From the NCBI GenBank assembly GCA_047630355.1, contig JBLHXN010000002.1, positions 16,229-80,228 on the forward strand: a stretch of DNA of 64,000 nt, given 5' to 3'. Each line of letters starts with the position of its first letter. Position 1 is the first letter of the stretch. The translations under genes and the position numbers were made by a program. This DNA comes from JANQUM01 sp047630355 (lineage in GTDB: Bacteria > Bacteroidota > Bacteroidia > Cytophagales > Spirosomataceae). A model generated the notes under the pieces. That model ran no database searches. It was not told the origin of the DNA and saw only the letters and a program-made list of their open reading frames with translations. Below are positions 53,585-61,529 of the stretch, one piece after another.

Positions 53585-54532
53585 TCATTCGATTACCATC
53601 GGTTTCATATTTTTCTTAAATTTCTGTCCAAACCCAGAATTATTCGGATTGTATTCAGAAACCGTTGCGGCGTTTACACCATTTCTGGGAATTTCCTTTT
53701 CCATTCCTAATGCCCAGTACATACCGTTCAACGCCAGTTTTCGCATTGACTCTTCTTTGAAATCGTAGGGGTGTCCGAGCGTGGTAAAAAATACACGGGC
53801 GGTTTTTCCGCTCGTTCCGGTATAAGTCTTTGTCCAAGCCACAGGATTTGTGAGCGGGAATTTATCCAACCGGTTATTCATTTCGTGGTTTGAGCGAAGC
53901 GACTTACCTTCTAAAAATGGCTTGGCGTCACCGTTCAATTTCCAATCGCCGCCATCTACATGGTAAAGCCACGAGTATGCTTCAAACGGCTTAAAACCAT
54001 TCAGGATTTTAGTTTTAGCGTTTGGTAAAACGGTCAACTGAGTCAATGGTGCGTTACCATCTTCAAAATGTCCGTGGTGCGTAATCCATTGTTGACCAAA
54101 TACTTTGGTGGGCCAGGCACTGTTGAGATGTTGCATTTCGGGATTATCTTTGTACATAAAGGTGTGCGTTGCGGTTCGAAAACCAACTATCGGGCGACCG
54201 CTCTCGGCGTAGTCGGTTATCATCTTGGCTTGGTCTGGCGGTAACGCCCGAAAACGAGCAAAAACGACCATCAAGTCGGCGGTTTTCAATGCTTCCAACC
54301 CTTCGATATTATCTACCCGGTTTGGGTCAACAATACCCTCGTCATTCACTGAATAGCAAAGCGTTATTTTCGCTCCCAATTCACGGTGTAAAATTTCTCC
54401 CAACATCGGCATGGATTCTTCGGAACGGTATTCTTCGTCACCGATAACAAAGACAATGTGCGGAGCTTTCTTTTGAGCGAAGGTTGTAATTCCGCAAAGA
54501 AATAGGAATGCGATGATTAATGAATTTTTCAT
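53585..54532 (-). CDS. ThuA-domain exported protein
   Basis: 315 residues from the ATG at 54532 (MKNSLIIAFLFLCGITTFAQ, a signal peptide); an ATG at 54553 would add seven. The ThuA fold is related to class I glutamine amidotransferases: HIVFVIGDEEYRSEESMPML, LKTADLMVVFARFRALPPDQ, GRPIVGFRTATHTF, WITHHGH and RVFFTTLGHPYDFKEES. The role of ThuA proteins in sugar use is known genetically, not biochemically. The adjacent TIM-barrel isomerase and the heme/propeller protein upstream suggest a shared sugar-oxidation pathway. Confidence 0.87.
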   Translation of the reverse strand: MKNSLIIAFLFLCGITTFAQKKAPHIVFVIGDEEYRSEESMPMLGEILHRELGAKITLCYSVNDEGIVDPNRVDNIEGLEALKTADLMVVFARFRALPPDQAKMITDYAESGRPIVGFRTATHTFMYKDNPEMQHLNSAWPTKVFGQQWITHHGHFEDGNAPLTQLTVLPNAKTKILNGFKPFEAYSWLYHVDGGDWKLNGDAKPFLEGKSLRSNHEMNNRLDKFPLTNPVAWTKTYTGTSGKTARVFFTTLGHPYDFKEESMRKLALNGMYWALGMEKEIPRNGVNAATVSEYNPNNSGFGQKFKKNMKPMVIE

Positions 54533-54561
54533 AGAATGGAAATGATGAGTCAAGTAGAATG

Positions 54562-54592
54562 GACCTCACAGGTTTCTAAAACCTGTGAGGTC
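54562..54592. repeat. Palindromic repeat, also possible terminator
   Basis: GACCTCACAGGTTT-CTA-AAACCTGTGAGGTC is a perfect 14-bp inverted repeat. I recall this string as a very frequent dispersed palindrome in Bacteroidota. It lies just behind the stop of the 54606 gene. Confidence 0.75.
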
Positions 54593-54605
54593 TATAGGAT
54601 GTCAA

Positions 54606-57600
54606 TTATTTATTCGGATGCTGCTTTAAAAGTTCATCGGGCGTATAAAAACCTTGCTTGCCTTTGGTGGCTTCCCGCACTTTTTTAACCAAATCAGGCG
54701 TAAGATGTTCGGAGGTTGTGTTGCCAAAAGCGTTACGCACGTAGTTGCCCACGGCGGCGATTTCTTCATCGTTCAACATTCCACCGTAAGGGGTCATTGG
54801 TACGTTGCCGGGGTATTTTTTGCCGTTTACTTCAATGGGCCCGTATAAGCCATTCAGCATAATTTTTACTAAACGCTCTTTATCTCCCATGACCCAGCGA
54901 CTGCCCGTAAGAGGCGGAAATCCAGACGATTCTAAACCCGCTCCGTTTGGTTGATGGCAAGTAGAACAATACCCGTCGCGGCTATAAATTTCCTTTCCCA
55001 TTGTCAACAGACGTTCGGCTTCCGAAACAACTTTCTTAGGTTTGGTAATTAGGTATTCACTGATTGGTTTTTTAACGAAATCGTACTGCCTTTTCATCCA
55101 GTCGTCAATTTCGTTTTTCTCGAAACTTTCGATAACGGTTTCTTTATCATTTTTGTCAAGCCACGATCCCGCCACCATTGCTTCCATACGAACCCGACCG
55201 TGCGGATCATTGGCGGCTTTGGCGAGTAATTCAGTTTGATTTTTAATGTGGTGTTCGTTGTAACGTAATACTTTTACCGTTGCCGCCCGAACTCGGTAGT
55301 CAGGTGATTTTAACAATTGATTTAGTAATTCTTCGTCAATTTTATTCAACCCCCAACTTACCCAAAGTCCTTCTAAAAGGTTATGCTGATAATTTTTGTC
55401 AGATTGGTCTAAGTTAGCTGTCCACGCCTTCATCGCGGTTAAAACGTCATTTGGGTTTCTTTCCCGCAGCTCCCGACGGGTGCGGTAACGGGTTCTGTAT
55501 TCGGGAAGTTTTAAGTTATCGAGTAATTCAGAAATGGACGCTCCGGCCACTTTGGCGGGTTTTACTAATGGACGCGAAGGATAAGTAATTCGGTAAATTT
55601 TACCGTGAACGTGGTCACGGAGCGGGTCTCGTGCGTTATGCTGCATGTGCCCGATTAATACGTTGTGCCAGTCGGCAAGATATAACGAGCCATCGGGGGC
55701 AAATTCCATGTCAACAGGTCGGAAATTGGGATCGGTACTCGTAATTAAATCCATGCGGTGCTTGGTTTTATAACCCGTTCCGTCGTCAATCATTTGGTGC
55801 ATTTTCATCCCCAAAAAACCGATGGTATTATTAATCAACATATCTCCCTGAATTTCGTCGGGGAAGTGGCGACTGTGCACAAATTCTAAGCCGGAAGTTG
55901 GGCGAACTTTGTGCTTTTCTTCAATCAGGTTTGCTGAATTTGGGTGCGAAATCCCGTAAACAGATTTCACCGTTCCGGGCATCATCCAATAAACGTCCGG
56001 ACCTGATGTGGCGGCGAAGAAGTTTTGTCCCCACTCGTCAAAAGCAATTCCCCACGGATTAGGAATTGGTACTTGTGCAGTGCGTTCTAAGTGTTTGCGT
56101 TGCGGATTGTACCGCATGAATCCACCGTTTGTTGCCCGAATGGGACCGTAAGGTGTTTCTACATTTGTGTGCAGAAACACGCCCTCGCCCATGTAAATGG
56201 CCCCCGATGGGTCGGCACAAAATGCACTAATTACGTGGTGAGTGTCATGATCGTCGAAGCCGCTCAGGATGATTTCCATTTTGTCGGCTTTATCGTCGCC
56301 GTCAGTATCGGTGTAGAGTTTAAGGTTTGTTCCTTGTGAAATGTAAACGCCTTCGGGAGCGAATTCAAAACCTGCGGGAATGTGCAGTTTATCGACAAAA
56401 ACCGTCAATTTATCGGCTTTATTATCGCCGTCGATGTCCTCCAAAATAATGAGCTTATCGTTGGGTTTAGCATCGCCCGGCTTGTAGTGCGGGTACGTCG
56501 GCATCACGGCTACCCAAAGGCGGCCTTTGTTATCAAACGCAATCTGTGACGGATTTGCCAAATCGGGAAAGTCTTCTTCGGAAGCGAATAGTTCTACTTT
56601 GAAACCCGGAGCAATGGTAAATTTACTCATGACATCTTCGCCGTAGAGATACGGAATACTTTCACCGAGTTCGAAATTCGTTTCGATTTTTTTCAATTTA
56701 ACGGTCTTGGCATCGGCAGCGACTAAATCGTATTTCTTACCCGTGGCAGTTGCCCAGATTGATGAATCCCGATTAACTGTCATTTCGCGGTTTTTCTGGA
56801 TTTCTAACGGATAGTTATTCGACCCAAACGGGTTATAGCGTCTGCCAAAAACGTGAACGCCGTTGGGTACTTTATAATCGTTGTGCCAAAACCAGTTTTT
56901 CTCCAAAACGGCTTCTTTTACTTTCTCCTTTGAAGCCTTAGCTTTTGCTTTACTTTTTCCGAAAACCTCATCGACTAACAAAGAAGAAAAGAGTTCGTAA
57001 CCCACTTCGTTGAGCTGTAATCCGTCGATAGTCAATTGCTGATTGTTATTGAACCATTTACTGCTTGGCGAAAAAGCGTCCACAAAAAGTACGTTGTGTT
57101 TTGCCGCTACCTCCCGCATGGCATCAGCGTAGAGTTTGAGGTTTTGGTTTTCGATTTTGCCGTTTGGTAAATCGTATTTGTCAGTTAAATCCTGAAACGC
57201 AATCGGTGAAACCAGTGCTAATTGCGGAGTAGACTTTTCGTTGTATTTCTGCGAAAGCGTATGCTGAATGAAGGCCGAAAGTTCGGCTTTATAATTTCCT
57301 ACACCATTTTCTCCGTTGTATGATTCGTTGAAGCCAAAACACGCAATAATTACGTCAGTTTTAAGGCGGCTGAGCCATTCGTCAGGATATTCAAAATGCC
57401 CTTCGGGGCGGGAATCGATTCCTAATTCGGTTTGAAACTTCTCCGCTCCCGGAAACGCCCACGGTGTACCTCTGCCCGAATGCGGACGGAAGCCCGGCGT
57501 GTCGCCGCCGTCGCACATGTTACGAATAACGAGATTTTTTTCGGGATGACGTAGATGTAGCTCCGTTTCAAAAAGACCGTAGTTCATCATGCGGGAGCAC

Positions 57601-57749
57601 AAATTATTACCGATTAATGAAATGTGAGTGCCTTCAGAAAGTAAAAGTTTGGCGGGCGATTTTGAAACAAATCCCGTAAAAAACAGTACAGCGATGAACG
57701 CAAGATACCGCACAGGTATTCGTAACCAATTGAGATTGGTGTTTTCCAT
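54606..57749 (-). CDS. SGNH-like/propeller/cytochrome c fusion protein, exported
   Basis: 1047 residues. A signal helix is followed by an SGNH-like domain (about 38-265) whose block I reads LIGNNLCSRM in place of GDS and whose last block reads DGLQLNEVGYELF in place of DxxH. A PVC-type propeller follows (about 370-720: DLANPSQIAFDNKGRLWVAV, PEGVYISQGTNLKLYTDTDG, NPWGIAFDEWGQNFFAATSG, DMEFAPDGSLYLADWHN). A helical HEAT-like region leads to a cytochrome c domain with CSTCH near 928 and VPMTPYGGMLNDEEIAAVGN. It likely oxidises a sugar or derivative in the periplasm with electrons leaving through heme c. The substrate is unknown. Confidence 0.9.
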   Translation of the reverse strand: MENTNLNWLRIPVRYLAFIAVLFFTGFVSKSPAKLLLSEGTHISLIGNNLCSRMMNYGLFETELHLRHPEKNLVIRNMCDGGDTPGFRPHSGRGTPWAFPGAEKFQTELGIDSRPEGHFEYPDEWLSRLKTDVIIACFGFNESYNGENGVGNYKAELSAFIQHTLSQKYNEKSTPQLALVSPIAFQDLTDKYDLPNGKIENQNLKLYADAMREVAAKHNVLFVDAFSPSSKWFNNNQQLTIDGLQLNEVGYELFSSLLVDEVFGKSKAKAKASKEKVKEAVLEKNWFWHNDYKVPNGVHVFGRRYNPFGSNNYPLEIQKNREMTVNRDSSIWATATGKKYDLVAADAKTVKLKKIETNFELGESIPYLYGEDVMSKFTIAPGFKVELFASEEDFPDLANPSQIAFDNKGRLWVAVMPTYPHYKPGDAKPNDKLIILEDIDGDNKADKLTVFVDKLHIPAGFEFAPEGVYISQGTNLKLYTDTDGDDKADKMEIILSGFDDHDTHHVISAFCADPSGAIYMGEGVFLHTNVETPYGPIRATNGGFMRYNPQRKHLERTAQVPIPNPWGIAFDEWGQNFFAATSGPDVYWMMPGTVKSVYGISHPNSANLIEEKHKVRPTSGLEFVHSRHFPDEIQGDMLINNTIGFLGMKMHQMIDDGTGYKTKHRMDLITSTDPNFRPVDMEFAPDGSLYLADWHNVLIGHMQHNARDPLRDHVHGKIYRITYPSRPLVKPAKVAGASISELLDNLKLPEYRTRYRTRRELRERNPNDVLTAMKAWTANLDQSDKNYQHNLLEGLWVSWGLNKIDEELLNQLLKSPDYRVRAATVKVLRYNEHHIKNQTELLAKAANDPHGRVRMEAMVAGSWLDKNDKETVIESFEKNEIDDWMKRQYDFVKKPISEYLITKPKKVVSEAERLLTMGKEIYSRDGYCSTCHQPNGAGLESSGFPPLTGSRWVMGDKERLVKIMLNGLYGPIEVNGKKYPGNVPMTPYGGMLNDEEIAAVGNYVRNAFGNTTSEHLTPDLVKKVREATKGKQGFYTPDELLKQHPNK

Positions 57750-57834
57750 GAAAATAGATTATTTATTGTGGGTTGAATAAGTAATTCTAAGGTCGTGAAA
57801 AGGATTGAAACCAGCAAAAAATGCATGAAATATT

Positions 57835-57858
57835 GACCTTTTCGTAGATGAAAAGGTC
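57835..57858 (-). terminator. Hairpin behind the alpha/beta hydrolase gene
   Basis: GACCTTTTC-GTAGAT-GAAAAGGTC is a perfect 9-bp stem, 22 bp past the stop at 57881. The T-run on the minus strand is weak. Confidence 0.55.
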
Positions 57859-57880
57859 ATAAAAGTAATATTATTATTTT

Positions 57881-58645
57881 TTATTTTGTAATAAACGCAA
57901 CCACACTTTCTACAAATTCACGTGGTTTTGTAGCGTGAATCCAGTGATTCGCTCCCGCGATGGTTTGGATTTCGGCGTTTGGGAAAATGCTTTTTATTTC
58001 TGGAACATCTTCATCTTTAATGTACGGTGAATCGCCGCCCCGCATGAATAAAACGGGTTTCTCAATGATTTGAATATTAATAAGTTCTTCGCCGACCTGA
58101 TCGATTTCTTTAGATATAACCGGAATATTGATTCGCCAATCGAAGCCGCCTTCGTCGGTTCGGTAAAGATTTTTTAGAAGAAATTGTTGTTCTCCGAAGT
58201 CAGAAACGTAATTTTTGAAAATATCGGTAGCGTCGTTACGACTTTTTATTTTTGTTAAATCGATGGCGTTCAAGCCCTCAATAATGTGGTTGTGGTGCGT
58301 AGGGTAATGTTTCGGAGCAATATCCACGATGATGAGTTTCTCGAAATTATTGTAGTGCATGGCGAATTGCATCACGGTTTTTCCTCCCATCGAATGTCCT
58401 AAAATAACCGGATTTTCGATGTTATTATCGGTTAGAAATTCGGTTAGGTCACTTGCCATTACTTCGTAGTTAAACTCCTTGTTACGAGGCGATTGTCCGT
58501 GGTTGCGGGCATCGAGCGTGTAAACAGTAAAGCCTTGTTCGGCAATGGATTTGCTGACAGTAAAGAGATTATCCGACGAGCCAAAAACGCCGTGTAACAT
58601 TACTAATGGTTTTCCTTCGCCAATTTTTCTAAAGTATAATTTCAT
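57881..58645 (-). CDS. Alpha/beta hydrolase (YbfF-like esterase)
   Basis: 254 residues. The nucleophile elbow GHSMGGKTVMQFA carries the catalytic Ser; the oxyanion segment is MLHGVFGSSDNLF; the acid is in VLFMRGGDSPYIKDED; the His is in IAGANHWIHATKPREF. LDARNHGQSPRNKEFNYEVM is typical of the YbfF/acyl-CoA esterase branch. It is cytoplasmic, with no signal peptide. It is transcribed alone. Confidence 0.9.
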   Translation of the reverse strand: MKLYFRKIGEGKPLVMLHGVFGSSDNLFTVSKSIAEQGFTVYTLDARNHGQSPRNKEFNYEVMASDLTEFLTDNNIENPVILGHSMGGKTVMQFAMHYNNFEKLIIVDIAPKHYPTHHNHIIEGLNAIDLTKIKSRNDATDIFKNYVSDFGEQQFLLKNLYRTDEGGFDWRINIPVISKEIDQVGEELINIQIIEKPVLFMRGGDSPYIKDEDVPEIKSIFPNAEIQTIAGANHWIHATKPREFVESVVAFITK

Positions 58646-58784
58646 TTCTTAATTTTGTATTTTCGAATTTGATAACAAAAGTAAGGGTGAACTAATTTCT
58701 CTTAGCCGAAAACTGATAATTTTCAATTTGATAAACTTGTTAACTAACCGACTTGTTGACATACCTACTAAAAGACCAATAACT

Positions 58785-59189
58785 ATGATTTATAACAGCA
58801 ACGAAAACTCGCTGATGGACGACGCTAACTCGCCCGAAGCCAATCAAAAACTTCTGGGACAAGTGTCGCAGGATTTTATAAAAGTAGCTGACAATTTGAA
58901 GGAAGCGTCTTACATGATTAAAAAACGCGGCTTTTCTCAACATCCCATTTTTATAATGACCCGTTTGCGGGTAGAAATCGGAACGACTTTATTCATGCCG
59001 CAGGATATGGGAACGGTGTACGAATACAAGGCATCGTTTTTGGAAGAATTTGTGCAGCGGAGTTTGATAGGGGAAGAGTCGGAAGAACTGTTTAAAGAAA
59101 ATTACCGCGATAACGAGGAATTTGCTTGTCTCTTCGTCATGGACGGAGAGTTTGCGAGTTTTGTATATGTTCCTTACCCGGAGGATTGA
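58785..59189 (+). CDS. Conserved hypothetical protein
   Basis: 134 residues from the ATG at 58785 (MIYNSNENSLMDDANSPEAN); a longer frame to 58728 looks like leader sequence. It is acidic and soluble, with FIKVADNLKEASYMIKKRGF, SQHPIFIMTRLRVEIGTTLF and FACLFVMDGEFASFVYVPYP. Similar proteins occur in other Bacteroidota, to my recollection without known function. It precedes the hicAB pair on the same strand. Confidence 0.75.
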   Translation: MIYNSNENSLMDDANSPEANQKLLGQVSQDFIKVADNLKEASYMIKKRGFSQHPIFIMTRLRVEIGTTLFMPQDMGTVYEYKASFLEEFVQRSLIGEESEELFKENYRDNEEFACLFVMDGEFASFVYVPYPED

Positions 59190-59217
59190 GGAGGATATTG
59201 TAAAGTAGATGGTGTGT

Positions 59218-59241
59218 AAAAGTAAATAATTATTTACTTTT
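59218..59241 (+). promoter_or_regulatory. Perfect 24-bp palindrome, probable HicB operator
   Basis: AAAAGTAAATAA joined to its exact reverse complement TTATTTACTTTT, ending five bases before the hicA start codon. Antitoxins with DNA-binding domains repress their own operons at such sites, and HicB here has an HTH. The site would also cover the translation start region of hicA. Confidence 0.75.
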
Positions 59242-59246
59242 GAGTA

Positions 59247-59432
59247 GTGAAAAGTTCTGCGTTTTTGAGAATGTTACGTAAAGATGGTTGGTACGTGGTC
59301 AGTCAGAAAGGTTCACACATGAAACTTAGACATGCAGAGAAAACCGGAACTATTATATTTCCAAACCACGGGAGCAGTAAACTTGGTAAGGGATTAGAAA
59401 TGAAGTTGAGGAAAGATGCCAAGCTACTATGA
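59247..59432 (+). CDS. hicA: HicA-type mRNA interferase toxin
   Basis: 61 residues, GTG start. The double-stranded-RNA-binding-like fold of HicA is clear: SAFLRMLRKDGWYVVSQKGS, then HMKLRHAEKTGTIIFPNHG and ELKLGKG-like SSKLGKGLEMKLRKDAKL. The catalytic His is in KGSHMKL (His24). It cleaves mRNA when free of HicB. Its stop overlaps the hicB start (ATGA), so the two are coupled. Confidence 0.93.
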   Translation: MKSSAFLRMLRKDGWYVVSQKGSHMKLRHAEKTGTIIFPNHGSSKLGKGLEMKLRKDAKLL

Positions 59433-59806
59433 AAGAATTCAAATTTATAATTGAAAAAACAAAGACGGGTTACTCTTGCTTCGGCGAAGCACATCCCGTT
59501 TTTACCACTGGGAAGACTATTCACGAGTTGCAAAACAATGCTCTCGAAGCAGTAAACTTATATATCGAAGAAAACGAACTGCCTTTGACACTCGATAATA
59601 TTACTTTCGAGATTGATTTCAAACAATTCTTTGAGTTTTACAAGGTAATTAACGCTAAACATTTAGCGGAAAGAATCAACATGAATGAATCTCTATTATC
59701 TCAGTACGTGACTGGTGTAAAAAAACCGTCAAGAAAGCAGGTAGATAAGATTGTTGACGGATTGAATGATATTGGTAAAGAGTTAATGGAACTCACATTG
59801 GTTTAA
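59429..59806 (+). CDS. hicB: HicB-type antitoxin
   Basis: 125 residues. An N-terminal HicB partial RNase H fold (EFKFIIEKTKTGYSCFGEAH, then GKTIHELQNNALEAVNLYIE) is followed by a C-terminal helix-turn-helix (INAKHLAERINMNESLLSQY, then VTGVKKPSRKQVDKIVDGLN). It neutralises HicA and likely represses the operon at the 24-bp palindrome. The XRE-like HTH, not a ribbon-helix-helix, is the variant here. Confidence 0.93.
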   Translation: MKEFKFIIEKTKTGYSCFGEAHPVFTTGKTIHELQNNALEAVNLYIEENELPLTLDNITFEIDFKQFFEFYKVINAKHLAERINMNESLLSQYVTGVKKPSRKQVDKIVDGLNDIGKELMELTLV

Positions 59807-59824
59807 TCTCCGTAAAAGGGCGGT

Positions 59825-60745
59825 ATGAAAATCTTGCTAAAAACCTTCTCCGTCTTTCTTTTTCTTCAGTTTGGGGTCACATATTGTTCTGCCCAAACCC
59901 GTCATGAATTCACTCATTTACAAATGGGTACGCAGTTCAGGATGGTGTTTTACAAAGCAGATTCTGTCAAAGCTCAAAGGCTCGCCGATACTTGTTGGGA
60001 AAGACTTGACGAACTGAATCTCGTGATGTCCGACTATCGCTCCGATAGTGAAGTAATGCAATTGTGTACGAAAGCAGAAGTGGGTGAATGGTATTCCGTT
60101 AGTAAAGATTTATTCAGTGTGATTTTTGAATCACAACGAGCCGCTGAGTTTACAAATGGTCTTTTTGATATATCTATTTCTCCGTTGACCAAACTTTGGC
60201 GGAGGGCGAGAAGAAAAGGCGTTTTGCCTACTAAAAGTCAAGTAGATTTAGCTCGGCAAAATGTTGGTTATCAGTTTTTTGAATTAAATTCTGCTTCTCA
60301 TTGTATTCGCTTTTTAAAACTGAATATACGGCTCGACTTAGGCGGGATCGGGAAAGGTTTTGCGTTGGACGAATTAATGAAAATTCTGAAAAGTGAACAT
60401 GTAAATTCGTTTTTGATTGAAGCGGGTGGGAGTATTCTATTGGGCGATTCGCCGCCAGATGCTTATTCGTGGAAAATTAATATTTCTAACGAAGAATACA
60501 GCTTATCAAATTGCGGAATTTCTACTTCGGGCGACCGTTTTCAATTTGTTGAAATTGACGGGAGAAGATACGCTCATATTCTTGATCCCCGCACGGGTTT
60601 GGGCTTCCACAAACCACACGAAATAACCATTATTGCATCAAATACTACTATCGCTGATTGGGCTTCTACAGCGGTGTACTTAATGGACGAAACGGAATTG
60701 TCTGAATTCTTGCAAAAGCATCTGGAACTACAATTGATTAAATAA
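59825..60745 (+). CDS. apbE: FAD:protein FMN transferase (ApbE)
   Basis: 306 residues with a signal peptide (VFLFLQFGVTYCSAQ). ApbE attaches FMN to Thr/Ser residues of flavoproteins such as RnfG and NqrB/C outside the cytoplasm. Motifs: HLQMGTQFRMVFY, GLFDISISPLTKLWRRA, LDLGGIGKGFALDELM, EAGGSILLGDSP, GISTSGDRFQFV, YAHILDPRTG and the ADWASTAVYLMD block. It follows hicB after 18 bp but is unlikely to be functionally tied to it. Confidence 0.94.
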   Translation: MKILLKTFSVFLFLQFGVTYCSAQTRHEFTHLQMGTQFRMVFYKADSVKAQRLADTCWERLDELNLVMSDYRSDSEVMQLCTKAEVGEWYSVSKDLFSVIFESQRAAEFTNGLFDISISPLTKLWRRARRKGVLPTKSQVDLARQNVGYQFFELNSASHCIRFLKLNIRLDLGGIGKGFALDELMKILKSEHVNSFLIEAGGSILLGDSPPDAYSWKINISNEEYSLSNCGISTSGDRFQFVEIDGRRYAHILDPRTGLGFHKPHEITIIASNTTIADWASTAVYLMDETELSEFLQKHLELQLIK

Positions 60746-60747
60746 GC

Positions 60748-61043
60748 CTAAGCATTTATAGTTTTGTCGTAAGAGGTAGCAAATTTTGTAAATGCATCAA
60801 GTAGCGGTAAAGCGTGTTTTCCTTTTGCTGATAACCTACTTTCGGCGGAACTACTCCGTAGTTCTTACGAACAACCAGCTTATTAATTTCTAAACTCTTT
60901 AATTCCTGAATTAACATTTTCTTGCTTATTTCCGGAATGCTTCTTTTCAGCTCCGAAAAACGCAGTGGTCGAGCGTGAAGCTGAAACAAGATAAGTAGTT
61001 CCATTTTCCGCCTACTAAATCGAGCGTGGTCCGCACCGGACAT
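60748..61043 (-). pseudogene. HxlR-family regulator, frameshifted and 5'-truncated
   Basis: The winged-helix core KMELLILFQLHARPLRFSEL, then KRSIPEISKKMLIQELKSLE and KNYGVVPPKV, is clear HxlR sequence. Normal members then read Y-S-L-[ST]-x-x-G; here the correct tail LSAKGKHALPLLDAFTKFAT lies in another frame and ends at the TAG at 60748-60750. The usual N-terminal CP...L..IGGKWK segment is missing: residues before KMEL do not match and coincide with the start of an oxidoreductase fragment on the other strand. Both ends of the gene are therefore damaged. Confidence 0.8.
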
Positions 61044-61515
61044 TTGAAGATGTCAAGAAAGTTATTCAGGGAACAGATATTATTGTGAGCCCTTTTGGTC
61101 ACGTCAAGGATTCACCGAAGTGGTTACAAACTAACGGGACAAAAAAATCAGTGCTGCTGCCAAGAAATACGGCATAAGCGAAGTCATTTCATTATCGGGT
61201 GGCGGGCTGCCTTTTCCAGAAAAGGACGAGCTAAAATTCATGGATAAACTCATTCGTTTTATTATGAAAGTTGCCGTACCAAAAGTATTGGATGACGCCG
61301 TAGCTCATCATAAAGTACTGGAAGAAATCGGACTGGAATGGATAATCGTATGTGGAACGAGGTTAACCAATGACGAACGTTTGGGAGAATACCGTGTGGG
61401 TTGGGTTGGGGTAAACGCCAGCACTAAAATAAGTCGTTATGATTTGGCAGACTTCATTTTGACCTTAGTAAGTCACAATCCGTACAAGTATCAAATGCCT
61501 TTTGTTAGTACTTAA
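61040..61515 (+). pseudogene. NAD(P)-binding oxidoreductase fragment, 5'-truncated and frameshifted
   Basis: It starts abruptly with TFEDVKKVIQGTDIIVSPFG, continues HVKDSPKWLQTNGTKK, then shifts frame at a run of seven A residues (61141-61147) to ISAAAKKYGISEVISLSGGG and on to VPKVLDDAVAHHKVLEEIGL, then TRLTNDERLGEY and the end at 61515. This is the C-terminal two-thirds of an atypical SDR (NmrA/NAD(P)H-binding type) lacking the GxxGxxG nucleotide-binding start. Eight A residues would restore the frame. HxlR genes often sit divergently beside such reductases. Confidence 0.75.
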
Positions 61516-61529
61516 TAACGTCACGAATT

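Noticed and set aside
54562..54592. Regulator operator
   Set aside because: The perfect palindrome is a string I know as a dispersed Bacteroidota repeat, and it lies behind a gene and not in front of one.
61240..61515. Intact 91-residue protein
   Set aside because: The frame continues upstream without a start into oxidoreductase sequence, so it is the tail of a truncated gene.
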